Source of the DNA: Bradyrhizobium sp. CCGE-LA001 | GTDB lineage: Bacteria > Pseudomonadota > Alphaproteobacteria > Rhizobiales > Xanthobacteraceae | Assembly: GCF_000296215.2 (NCBI RefSeq) | Contig: NZ_CP013949.1 | Coordinates: 5,511,501 to 5,575,500, forward strand | DNA length: 64,000 nt | Reading direction: 5' to 3' | In this document: one piece after another, positions 51,474 through 59,419 of the stretch | How positions within the stretch are numbered: position 1 is the stretch's first letter | Layout of the letters: each line of letters starts with the position of its first letter | Made by a program: the position numbers and the translations under genes | The notes under the pieces: model-generated | The model's database searches: none | Told to the model about the DNA's origin: nothing | What the model saw: only the letters and a program-made list of their open reading frames with translations

Positions 51474-53006
51474 ATGCCGATACTGCTTCCAAGGTCGCGT
51501 TCGAACCACGAGGCCCATCGCGCCGGCGCGAACGCCGCGGCGAGCGCCGATCATGCCGTCCTCATCGCCGGCGGCGGTCCCACCGGATTGATGCTGGCCG
51601 CCGAGCTCGCGCTCGCCAAGGTCGACGTCGCGGTGATCGAGCGGCGCGCCAGTCAGGCGCTGGTCGAGACCCGCGCCGGCGGCTTGCACGCCCGCACCAT
51701 CGAGATCCTCGACCAGCGCGGCATCGCCGATCGCTTCCTGCGCGAGGGCCAGATCACCCAGCTCGCGGGCTTTGCCTGGACCAGGCTCGACATCAGCGAC
51801 CTCCCCACGCGCCATCCTTACGGGCTCGCGCTGCGGCAGGCCCACATCGAGCGCATCCTGGCCGATTGGGCCGCCGAGCTCGCCGTGCCGATCTATCGCA
51901 ACACCGAAGTCACGAATGTCGCGCACGACGAGACCGGCGTCGACGTCACGCTTTCAGACGGCAAGGTGCTGCGCGCAAACTATCTCGTCGGCTGCGACGG
52001 CGGCCGCAGCGTGGTGCGCAAGGCCGCCGGCATCGACTTCGCCGGCTTCGCGCCGACGCTGAGCAATCTCATGGCCGAGGTCGAGATGCGCGAGCAGCCC
52101 GAGTTCGGCCTGCGTCACGACGCGCTCGGCTTTCACGGCCTGAGCAAGTCCGAGAGCGGCCGTGTGCTGGTCGTCGTGACCGAAGCAACGCTCGCGCGCA
52201 GCGGCGAGCCCTCTTTGCACGACCTCAGCGAAGCCCTCCATGCCGTCTACGGCACCGATTTCGGCGTGCACGACCCAGCCTGGATCTCGCGCTTCACCGA
52301 TGCGGCGCGGCAGGCCACCTCATATCGCAAGGGCCGCGTGCTGCTCGCCGGCGATGCCGCGCATATCCATCACTCCGTCGGCGGACAGGGCCTCAACCTC
52401 GGTGTGCAGGACGCCGTCAATCTCGGCTGGAAGCTGGCGCAGGTGGTGCGCGGCATCTCGCCGGACAGCCTGCTCGAGAGCTATCATGCCGAGCGCCATC
52501 CCGTCGCCGCGCGCGTGCTGAAGACCACCATGGCGCAGATCGCCCTGCTCCGCCGCGGCGACGACGGCCTCAAGGCCGCGCGCGAGACCGTCGCCGAGTT
52601 GCTCGGCCTGGACGCTCCCCGCCGGCGTTATGGCGCGATGATGAGCGGGCTCGACATCGCCTATGATCTCGGCGAAGGCCACGCCCTGCTCGGCCGCCGC
52701 ATGCCCGATCTCGATCTCATCGTCGCAGGCGAGGCGCGAACACTGTTCACGCTGCTGCACGGCGCGCGCGGCGTGCTGCTCAATTTCGGCGAGCCCGGCG
52801 GCGGCGAGGCGGCGCGCTGGGCCGATCGCATCGCCGTCGTCGACGCTGTCTATGACGGCCCATGGCAGCTGCCGGCGATCGGAGATGTCGCAGCGCCACG
52901 CGCCGTGCTGGTGCGGCCCGACGGCCATGTGGCCTGGGTGGGAGATGAGAGTGAGCACGGACTTGAGGAGGCGCTGACGCAGTGGTTCGGGCCGGGTGCG
53001 GCGTAG
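51474..53006 (+). CDS. FAD-dependent monooxygenase (PheA/TfdB/MhpA type)
   Basis: 510 aa. The FAD motif is IAGGGPTGLMLAAELAL, the DG motif LVGCDGGRSVVRKAAGI, and the GD motif VLLAGDAAHIHHSVGGQGLNLGVQDAVNL. The C-terminal 120 residues form the thioredoxin-like domain common in phenol- and rifampicin-type hydroxylases. It stands alone on the plus strand in the accessory region and is not next to other catabolic genes. The substrate is unknown. Unlike the flanking genes it has ordinary host-like composition. Confidence 0.88.
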   Translation: MPILLPRSRSNHEAHRAGANAAASADHAVLIAGGGPTGLMLAAELALAKVDVAVIERRASQALVETRAGGLHARTIEILDQRGIADRFLREGQITQLAGFAWTRLDISDLPTRHPYGLALRQAHIERILADWAAELAVPIYRNTEVTNVAHDETGVDVTLSDGKVLRANYLVGCDGGRSVVRKAAGIDFAGFAPTLSNLMAEVEMREQPEFGLRHDALGFHGLSKSESGRVLVVVTEATLARSGEPSLHDLSEALHAVYGTDFGVHDPAWISRFTDAARQATSYRKGRVLLAGDAAHIHHSVGGQGLNLGVQDAVNLGWKLAQVVRGISPDSLLESYHAERHPVAARVLKTTMAQIALLRRGDDGLKAARETVAELLGLDAPRRRYGAMMSGLDIAYDLGEGHALLGRRMPDLDLIVAGEARTLFTLLHGARGVLLNFGEPGGGEAARWADRIAVVDAVYDGPWQLPAIGDVAAPRAVLVRPDGHVAWVGDESEHGLEEALTQWFGPGAA

Positions 53007-53028
53007 TGCAGGACGTGACGACGCTTCA

Positions 53029-53113
53029 AAAAACGAAGCCCGCGGCGCGCCGCGGGCTTAATCCAAACTTTTCGATGATGCCATCATGCCAGTGTTTTGC
53101 CCGACGTGTCAAA
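53029..53113 (-). repeat. Promoter-hairpin element, copy D
   Basis: On the minus strand: TTGACA, 18-bp spacer, CATGAT, leader, then a perfect 20-bp palindrome GCCCGCGGCGCGCCGCGGGC (53039-53058) and a T-rich tail. It starts 41 bp past the stop of the AHH gene, so the hairpin could also end that transcript. Confidence 0.77.
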
Positions 53114-53153
53114 CGGGCGATCTCCAATGGCATGCTCGTCGTCGCGATCGGCT

Positions 53154-54788
53154 TCACTCAGGGTGAATGAATGGCCGTATCCAGCGCGAGAACCACTCTT
53201 CAGCGTAATTGCGTGGATTGCTAGTGCCTGCCACTCCGAAGATCGGTGGCGGAATGAGGTAGCTTGGCTCATCCGCGAACGCGCCGATCGGCTTGCTCGC
53301 CGGCGGCCGGCCGTCAGCTGTTGGCACAATCCAACTGCCAAACCTCTCATTGAGTTCGGTGGAAGGCAGATGCGGGACCGGCGCACTGCCCGACGTGAAC
53401 ACGCTGCCCGCGTTCGATGCGTTGACACGGGCCAGACGCCGGACTTCCTCAGGCGGGACTGATCCCGCGCTGGGTGTAGGTACGGCTTCAGGCGGACCTT
53501 CGGTCGGCACGGTGCCACTTGGCGTGCTGGTCCAATTGCCAAAGCGATCCGCGAAAGAGCTAGCGTGTGCCTCGGGAACGAGGGAGGAAGCTCTGTTAAC
53601 CTGCGGCCCGGACGTTGATGAGTTCGAATAGCCGCTACTGTGATCCGTTTCTTTGAGGCCGCTGCCCAAGGTGTCTGACGCGGTCGTTCCTGTTGAGAAC
53701 ACTCCTCCGCCAGGAGTGTCGGCACCGAACTTCGTAGCCGGCATGCTATCCTGCGCGGTGGCAGCTTTCGAGAGCGCAAAGAGGCTGCCAAAGGCAAGCA
53801 GCCAACCGGGAACGAAGGGTAGTGCTACTCCGGCCGCCGCAGCTCCGGCCAACAAAGGCACAGGATTCTGCCCCACGAATGAGCCGCCGGCCAAAGGATT
53901 TCCATAGAACGGCAGCCACGCTCCAGACGCCGGATCGGATTGGAGAACCAAAGGATCTACTGAGGTGGCCGTAGTTGGAGGCAGTTGATCGAACTGTTTC
54001 TCGTCTGGACCAGGCGCAGGAAAGGCCGGCAGTTGGCCATTGAAGCGCGGATCGCTTCGTGTGAACCCTTCTTGTTCATTCAGACCAGCGAGAGAAGGTG
54101 AACTGTATCCTGGCAGCGACGGAAAGTCGCGCGGGTTGAGTGCTGTCGAACCAGGCGTCTGCAGAATATTCGCGGTGGAATCGAGGGCCGAAGGCTTGCG
54201 CTGCCACTTCGTTCCGTCCAGGTCCCGGTTGTCTGCAGTTATGTTAACGCCAGGGTTGCCCGCGATCACTTCATCCAGCAGCCTCTCTCTCTCTGGGTGA
54301 TCCAGATAGAGCAACCATTTGATCAGATGTTTCTGGCCGGCATTCGCTCCCCTCTTCTCAAGATCTCGGATAGCGCTGAGTTGATCAGGATACTGTTCGA
54401 GGTAAGCTTCGGGGTCCGTCAGAACCTTCTCAATTCCGCGATCGACCTCCTCTCGCGTCTTGCCAATCGGTACATTTGTATAGAGATCGCCGTTGAGGAA
54501 ACCGACTCGTATTGCGTTGATAAGAGTCTTGATTTCTAGAACCCGATCGTCTGGGCTTGAAGTCTTCGCGATTTTGTCGAGTTTTTTAGAAATTTTTTCG
54601 CTATAGGGAGTAACGTGTCTGCTGGGATGGGGTGACACATCTAGTTTTGCCGCGACTTCCCGATCTGCTGGCAAGTAGATGCGATTTTCGGGACCATCGA
54701 TGTCGAACGTCTGTTTGTCTATATCATCGAACGCTTCGTGGCCTCTGAATCGATCGAGAATAATGTGATGATCAGACAATATCGACAT
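53154..54788 (-). CDS. AHH-type nuclease toxin-like protein with N-terminal catalytic domain
   Basis: 544 aa from the ATG at 54788. Residues 5-75 match the AHH (HNH/endonuclease VII superfamily) motif set: His7-His8, Asn35 before IYLP, and the His54/His58/Tyr62 box in SPHPSRHVTPYSEKI. Residues 80-200 are helical and charged. The rest is Pro/Ser/Gly/Thr-rich with one hydrophobic stretch (309-341) and three related C-terminal motifs (RFGNWTS, RFGSWIVP, WFSRWIRP). Toxin domains usually sit at the C-terminus, so the order is inverted. Two immunity-like genes lie upstream on the same strand. The nuclease call rests on motif reading. Confidence 0.6.
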   Translation of the reverse strand: MSILSDHHIILDRFRGHEAFDDIDKQTFDIDGPENRIYLPADREVAAKLDVSPHPSRHVTPYSEKISKKLDKIAKTSSPDDRVLEIKTLINAIRVGFLNGDLYTNVPIGKTREEVDRGIEKVLTDPEAYLEQYPDQLSAIRDLEKRGANAGQKHLIKWLLYLDHPERERLLDEVIAGNPGVNITADNRDLDGTKWQRKPSALDSTANILQTPGSTALNPRDFPSLPGYSSPSLAGLNEQEGFTRSDPRFNGQLPAFPAPGPDEKQFDQLPPTTATSVDPLVLQSDPASGAWLPFYGNPLAGGSFVGQNPVPLLAGAAAAGVALPFVPGWLLAFGSLFALSKAATAQDSMPATKFGADTPGGGVFSTGTTASDTLGSGLKETDHSSGYSNSSTSGPQVNRASSLVPEAHASSFADRFGNWTSTPSGTVPTEGPPEAVPTPSAGSVPPEEVRRLARVNASNAGSVFTSGSAPVPHLPSTELNERFGSWIVPTADGRPPASKPIGAFADEPSYLIPPPIFGVAGTSNPRNYAEEWFSRWIRPFIHPE

Positions 54789-55197
54789 GCGTCCTCGCGA
54801 AATCGATCTCGGTAGGATCGGCCGATGAGCAGTCGACGCGTGAGACGCGCATGCACATCGCAAAGCGAAAGCCCGCGACCTTCAGATCGGGTTGCAATGG
54901 TTTTGGATGCTTGGTTTTGCAGACGACACGCTCAATCAGAGTGCCGGCAACACGCTTGGCAACGGAACGTTGATATGTCGCCCGGGAATGCAGGCTCGAG
55001 TATCTTCAATCGCGCGGCGCGGTATCGACGCAATAACCGCCATCTAATTGTGCACGCGAGCAGACCGCTAAGCGAGACTGGCCAAGTCTCACCTATTCGT
55101 CAGTAAATCGAACCTCGCCGGCCCTTTAATCCCCCGGAAATGCACTGCTGTCGGCGAGCGAACAATATCGGGCTACGCAGCACGGGGCGACGCAAGC

Positions 55198-55827
55198 TCA
55201 GAGTTTTAAAACGTCTATGAAGTTAATTCGTTTGAGGCCCGCTGACTTGCAGGCATCTTTGAAATCTTGATCACATATGACGGTCGGTTCGGCGTAGGCC
55301 ATATGGAAAATATGTGCTTGCCCGATCTCGGCATCTCTGAACACCAGTTTGCATCTGGAGGAGAAGTCGTAATACTTCAGCCCATGATCGAGATAGCGGA
55401 TATCGTCCCGAATTCCGATCTCCAAGATCGATTGCGATTCATCCAGTGCGTCGAGGACGCGGACGACATCGCACAGCCAATAGCCCGACCAATCATAGAT
55501 ACCGGGCGCCACTCGCAGATCGCACGGCACAAATCGAAAGGCTTCCGGATCAAGCCTTTCGAACACGACCTTTGTCCGATCCGAAATGAACCACCAGCGG
55601 TAGCAGGGTTCGAGGTCACGCGGCAAAACGCCCCTGGATCTATCAAACACGACAGGCACACGCTCGAGAGATGCCGGCAGACGAGCTACCTCATAAGGAG
55701 GAAGGATACTCTCGTCCTCCACCCACAATCCCGAACTGCGTCCGTTCCAGTCAGGACCTATTCGATAGAAGCGGCGCTTTCGCGCTCTGGGGCGCTTCGC
55801 GACAGAAATCCCTGTTTCGTCAGCCAT
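55198..55827 (-). CDS. Imm11 (DUF1629)-like immunity protein, intact copy
   Basis: 209 aa from the ATG at 55827. Typical segments are YRWWFISDRTKVVFERLDPE, a CD...YWLCDVVRVLDALDE core, QAHIFHMAYAEPTVICDQDFKDACK and a C-terminal GLKRINFIDV. These resemble the Imm11/DUF1629 family found beside polymorphic toxins. It is a paralogue of the copy at 56046 and lies 410 bp upstream of the AHH gene on the same strand. It probably neutralises the AHH protein (inference). Family assignment is moderately sure. The gap 54789-55197 holds no supported gene. Confidence 0.65.
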   Translation of the reverse strand: MADETGISVAKRPRARKRRFYRIGPDWNGRSSGLWVEDESILPPYEVARLPASLERVPVVFDRSRGVLPRDLEPCYRWWFISDRTKVVFERLDPEAFRFVPCDLRVAPGIYDWSGYWLCDVVRVLDALDESQSILEIGIRDDIRYLDHGLKYYDFSSRCKLVFRDAEIGQAHIFHMAYAEPTVICDQDFKDACKSAGLKRINFIDVLKL

Positions 55828-55892
55828 GACCGCTTCCGTTGAACAACCTGGTCGCAGCGAATACCGGGCGAAGGCTCCGATGGCTGCCAAAC

Positions 55893-55974
55893 AATAAAGC
55901 CCGCGGTATCCCGCGGGCTCGATCTATAATCTTTCGATGATGCCATACTGCCAGTGTTTTGCCCGACGTGTCAA
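55893..55974 (-). repeat. Promoter-hairpin element, copy E
   Basis: On the minus strand: TTGACA, 18-bp spacer, CAGTAT, a leader containing GATTATAGATCGA, then a GCCCGCGG...CCGCGGGC hairpin (55899-55918) and a short T/A tail. It lies 71 bp past the stop of the broken immunity copy and 66 bp upstream of the intact immunity start. It is almost identical to copy F. Confidence 0.77.
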
Positions 55975-56045
55975 ACGATTGGCTTAAAGATTGGCGACAC
56001 CTCGACAATAGGTCTTACAGCTATCGGCAGAAGCCGCGCATTAGC

Positions 56046-56664
56046 TCAATACTTTCTTGCATCGGTGAATGCGATGCCCTTAACGGCCGATTCTTTGCAG
56101 GCATCCTTGAATGCCTGATCGCAGACGATCCTTGGATAGAAACAAAGCCTGAAGATATGAGCGGCCCCGACAATCTCCTCTTTGAACACAAGGCTACTTC
56201 CGTGTAACTTGTAGACCTTCCAATCGGGCGTCGGATACTCGATCTTGAGAACCGAGTTCGCTTCGTCGACAGCATCGAGCACCCGGACGATATCGCAGAG
56301 CCAATATGTAGGGGCCACTCGATTGTCTCGATATCGGGACTCGCACCTGACAAAACGGGCTCCCTCTGAATCTAGCGTCTCGAGAAGGATCTTCATCCGG
56401 TCGGAAACAAGCCAGTAGTCCTGAAACATCTCCCAGTCCCTGGGATCGCGGCCGAGAGACTTGTCGATCACGAGTCGCGGTGGTTCCGGGAAAGGCACGA
56501 AGCCGCGCCCTCGCGGCGGAATGAGTAGTTCGCGCACCGGCGGTAGCTGCGAGATTCTCCATATCTTACCCCGGCGCGGTTTGAAGCCTGAAGTCCAGAT
56601 CAACCAAATAGAACTTTCGAGCCTTTGCCTTGCCGGGGCGCTTCTCTGAAGGGGGACGTACCAT
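56046..56664 (-). pseudogene. Imm11 (DUF1629)-like immunity gene, second copy with frameshift
   Basis: The first 25 or so codons run from the ATG at 56664 (MVRPPSEKRPGKAKARKFYL) and correspond to the N-terminus of the 55198 paralogue. The remainder is in another frame (from about 56590) and continues to a normal end. The break is at CTTCAGG-CTTCAAA on the minus strand (56581-56593), an imperfect 7-bp tandem duplication. Removing 7 bases restores one frame (LDFKPRRGKIW). If translated from the TTG at 56603 the body could still be made (185 aa). The conserved core YWLCDIVRVLDAVDE is intact. Confidence 0.65.
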
Positions 56665-56828
56665 CCGCCTTCTCTCGTTTACATACGCCGTCGGGGTCCA
56701 TCTATGAGGCGGCGACGTCGCGCTGCGGATTGCTTCACAACACAAATGCTTTGTCGTCACTCCTGACTGAGCCTGGGCGAAAATCGTGCTTCAACGCCAA
56801 CCGGCAGAGATCGCGATGAGCTGACCAA

Positions 56829-56912
56829 CAACAAAGCCCGCGGTTTCCCGCGGGGCTCGATCTATAATCTTTCGATGATGCCATACTGCCAGTGTTTTGC
56901 CCGACGTGTCAA
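56829..56912 (-). repeat. Promoter-hairpin element, copy F
   Basis: On the minus strand: TTGACA, 18-bp spacer, CAGTAT, the same leader as copy E, then the hairpin (56836-56856) and TTTGTTGTT. It starts 49 bp past the stop of the DUF4261 gene and precedes the frameshifted immunity gene. Copies E and F agree over nearly the whole length, consistent with a tandem duplication. Confidence 0.77.
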
Positions 56913-56960
56913 ACCACCGGCTTGGGACACGCAAGCGCCAAATGCGGCGACTGAAGCAGT

Positions 56961-57746
56961 TCATTGGAGAGAGCCCGCCAAGTCGTCACTACAGAAGAAC
57001 ACCGGCAAATCGCCGAAAACCTCCGAATTCCTGTGCCGAACCTTGATGCGCTCTTCCGCACTTGCGCCGATGGTGTCGCCGTCCTTCACCACGTTGCCGT
57101 GCTCGATCAGATAGGCGGACAATCCGGCCACCTTGTCGATCACTGTCGGCAAGGTCAGCCTGGCGGACCTGAACTCGATCTCGCGGCCGACGAAACTGGA
57201 CAAGCCGACAGTGATTGCGCCGATCTTCCGGTCCGACCGGAAGGGAAGAATGTCCACCCACAGCGTGAAGGGATAATCGGGAAACGGGGCAAAGGCGCGG
57301 CTCGAGGATTCCAGCCAGAGACCGGACGGCCGGGCGACCCGGCCGTCCCACACCACGCCGCAACTTTCCGGCATGGCGGCGATCAGTGCGCCAATCACCG
57401 AGGTGGTGGTTCGCGCGGCGGTGAGCGGCGGCACGTCCTTTCCCAGGGCCGAGACGATCAGGTGGCCGCGATGCCTGACAGCCACGGCCTTGCTTTCCGG
57501 CCAATTCGTGGCCGCGCGCGACCACAGGCCGGTATCGTCCGGAAGGGGCGCCGGCATCGACATGACGGCAACGAGCTGGTTGCCGCAGCGAATGAGCGGC
57601 GAGCTGGCCTGGACGTGTTGCTCGCCAGGATCGTCTGGCCCCGTCATCAGATCCGGATGTCGCGCGCGAAGGATGTTCGCGACAGCGGACATGTCCGGCG
57701 TGACCGGACTGTCCAACAGAACAAAACCGAGAGACAACTTACTCAT
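56961..57746 (-). CDS. DUF4261 family protein
   Basis: 261 aa. The pattern SLGFVLLDSPVTPDM at the N-terminus, SMPAPLPDDTGLWSRAATNWPESKAVAVRHRGHLIVSALG in the middle and a late GLSAYLIEHGNVVKDGDTIG with a C-terminal ERIKVRH fits DUF4261. These proteins are soluble, of unknown function, and are often found near secretion or toxin loci. It is upstream of the immunity pair on the same strand. The catalytic potential is not known. Confidence 0.75.
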   Translation of the reverse strand: MSKLSLGFVLLDSPVTPDMSAVANILRARHPDLMTGPDDPGEQHVQASSPLIRCGNQLVAVMSMPAPLPDDTGLWSRAATNWPESKAVAVRHRGHLIVSALGKDVPPLTAARTTTSVIGALIAAMPESCGVVWDGRVARPSGLWLESSSRAFAPFPDYPFTLWVDILPFRSDRKIGAITVGLSSFVGREIEFRSARLTLPTVIDKVAGLSAYLIEHGNVVKDGDTIGASAEERIKVRHRNSEVFGDLPVFFCSDDLAGSLQ

Positions 57747-57833
57747 GAACAGCCCGCCGAACGCTCGAGACGAGACGCTCGTCTCACCCAGAGATTGAAG
57801 CTTCTGCTACCTTAGAACAAAAAGGGAACAACG

Positions 57834-58325
57834 TCAAGGGACGTTTGTCCCCCTCTCCACCATCCCCCTCACCGACGCCAGCAGCAGCACCACGCACACC
57901 GCCAGCAGCACGATGTCCTTGAACAGGAATTCGCCGGCGAGCGTCCAGGCCATCGGGTCGGTGGAGAGGCTCCAGGTCACGACGCCCGGCGTGGTGAAGA
58001 AGAACGAGAAGGTGACGAAGAAGGTGACGACGCCCATGAAGGCGCCGAGCGCGGAGAGTAGCGGCGAGAAGGCGCCGGCGATCAACAGCGCGGCGATGGC
58101 GAATTCGGTGACGCCGAGAAAGTAGGCCTCGCCGCGCAGTCCGAACACCTGCAGCCAGGAGATGAACGGGCTGCTGGCGATGAACTGCGCGATGCCCTGC
58201 GCCGATTGCGGCGTGAATTTCTGCATGCCGAACGAGACGAAGATGATCACCATGACCCAGCGCAGGATGGCGAGCGGGCGATAGGATCCGTGGCCGGCTT
58301 CGGCGATGTTGAACTCTGCTTTCAT
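57834..58325 (-). CDS. DUF417 (YkgB/RclC-like) membrane protein
   Basis: 163 aa with four membrane helices. Family segments are ILRWVMVIIFVSFGMQKFTP, a SSPFISWLQVFGLRG loop, VTFFVTFSFFFTTPGVV and a GEFLFKDIVLLAVCVVLL helix. It is DoxX-related. RclC-type members are linked to reactive chlorine resistance, but this copy stands alone. Confidence 0.85.
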   Translation of the reverse strand: MKAEFNIAEAGHGSYRPLAILRWVMVIIFVSFGMQKFTPQSAQGIAQFIASSPFISWLQVFGLRGEAYFLGVTEFAIAALLIAGAFSPLLSALGAFMGVVTFFVTFSFFFTTPGVVTWSLSTDPMAWTLAGEFLFKDIVLLAVCVVLLLASVRGMVERGTNVP

Positions 58326-58463
58326 GGACGTGGTCTTCCCCTTGCGCTCCCCGCCTTCGTCGCGGGTTGCCGGTGATACGGCACGCCCGTCCGGCCCGTT
58401 ACGCCCGCCCGCCTCACGCGAGGGTCACGGTTTCGTGGGCGGCAAGGCAGCGCCCGTCCCGCA

Positions 58464-58488
58464 GGAACAAGCGGCAAGACGCCGCGTT
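58464..58488 (+). promoter_or_regulatory. EcfG-type promoter for the 58509 gene
   Basis: GGAAC (58464-58468), 16-bp spacer, CGTT (58485-58488). Transcription should start around 58494-58498, leaving almost no leader before the candidate start codons at 58497 and 58509. Confidence 0.65.
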
Positions 58489-58508
58489 GGAGCGGAATGC
58501 CGGGAGCA

Positions 58509-58706
58509 ATGACCGATCCCCTGCTGGCACGCGCCGATGCCGTCCTGCTCGAAGCCGAGCGGCTGCGAGCTGCGCTGGCGCGTGAGCGGGATACGGCGTG
58601 GGCGATCTGCACCCAGGCCGAGCAAACCCGCACGCTGCAGGATGGCCTTATCCCCGCGGTCGCGATCGCGCTGACCGTCAGCGCTCCTGCTCCGGCGAAG
58701 CGGTAG
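58509..58706 (+). CDS. Small hypothetical stress-type protein
   Basis: 65 aa from the ATG at 58509, with GGGAG 4 nt upstream; an ATG at 58497 would add four residues and would be leaderless. The first 40 residues form an amphipathic helix (LLARADAVLLEAERLRAALA). The only other support is the EcfG-type promoter. Its 3' end overlaps that of the opposite-strand gene at 58678. Confidence 0.5.
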   Translation: MTDPLLARADAVLLEAERLRAALARERDTAWAICTQAEQTRTLQDGLIPAVAIALTVSAPAPAKR

Positions 58707-58875
58707 GCTCGCGCGGGAAAGGCTCCTGGGTCTTGCGGCCCAGGAACGTGTCGGGCACCGGGGTTTTCAGAACCTCGCAGGATTGCGCGATGAGCTGACG
58801 CAGGAAGTTGCGCTGCCGCGCGAGGGCGGCGATCTCTTCGTGGATATGACGTGTGTTCGGGTTGTCGCCCGGCAT
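58678..58875 (-). CDS. Small hypothetical protein
   Basis: 65 aa. The sequence MPGDNPNTRHIHEEIAALAR and the following QRNFLRQLIAQSCEVL helix look protein-like. The C-terminus is polar and acidic. No promoter motif is seen. It overlaps the opposite gene by 29 bp at the 3' ends. The role is unknown. The gap 58876-59218 contains only an inverted repeat (see 59136). Confidence 0.5.
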   Translation of the reverse strand: MPGDNPNTRHIHEEIAALARQRNFLRQLIAQSCEVLKTPVPDTFLGRKTQEPFPREPTASPEQER

Positions 58876-59135
58876 GGCCGTGCTCCCTTCGCTTTTGCAG
58901 GCGGGAGCGCGCTCGGTCTCTCAGCCACCGACGCCTACGGGCAGAGCCTCGGCCGGTGATGACTGTAAACTACCACAAGCTGCCTTTGTTCAATAGCGAA
59001 TGTTCAAAAGTGAACTTTGAACCACGCTGCTCAAATTGAGTAAGACGCTCAAGGCGCTGTATTCGCTTCCGAAAATAAGTGTTCGCGGACTATCATTTGA
59101 TAGGGACTCTGTGCTTGCGAAGTCGTAGAGTTGAT

Positions 59136-59172
59136 TCATCACCGCAAGGCCCGTGGCATTTATCGGTGATGA
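59136..59172. promoter_or_regulatory. Perfect 9-bp inverted repeat upstream of small gene pair
   Basis: TCATCACCG (59136-59144) and CGGTGATGA (59164-59172) with a 19-bp spacer, ending 47 bp before the ATG at 59219. It could be an operator or an RNA hairpin. AT-rich sequence with CTATCATTTGATAG precedes it at about 59090-59103. Confidence 0.35.
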
Positions 59173-59218
59173 GAACGCCAGTTGCGCTCCCGCCCTACTC
59201 TAGCAAGGGAGATGCGCC

Positions 59219-59419
59219 ATGCTGAAACGGCGTCGCTTTAAACACACCAAGACTCTCGCCGAGCGTCTCGCGGACGAAGCCGCGCGCTGCCGCGAGGAAG
59301 CGCGCGCGCTGTCGCCCGGGCGCCGCCGCGAGATGCTGCTGCGCCGGGCGCGGCAGGACGAGACCGCCATGCAGATCGACGCCTGGCTGCAGTCGCCGGG
59401 CCTGAGGGCGCCGACATGA
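59219..59419 (+). CDS. Small conserved-looking hypothetical protein
   Basis: 66 aa. It is basic at the N-terminus (MLKRRRFKHTKTLAERL) and helical, with ARCREEARALSPGRRREMLL and an AMQIDAWLQSPGL end. Such 60-70 aa proteins with a SPGL tail are common in Bradyrhizobium (from memory). GGGAGA is upstream, and the stop overlaps the next start by 4 bp (ATGA). Confidence 0.75.
   Translation: MLKRRRFKHTKTLAERLADEAARCREEARALSPGRRREMLLRRARQDETAMQIDAWLQSPGLRAPT

Noticed and set aside
49684..56912. CRISPR array
   Set aside because: The six repeats are spaced 0.7-2.8 kb apart with genes between them, vary in their hairpins, and no cas genes are present.
57825..57840. EcfG-like GGAAC...CGTT near 57825
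   Set aside because: The spacer is only 12 bp, too short for the consensus.
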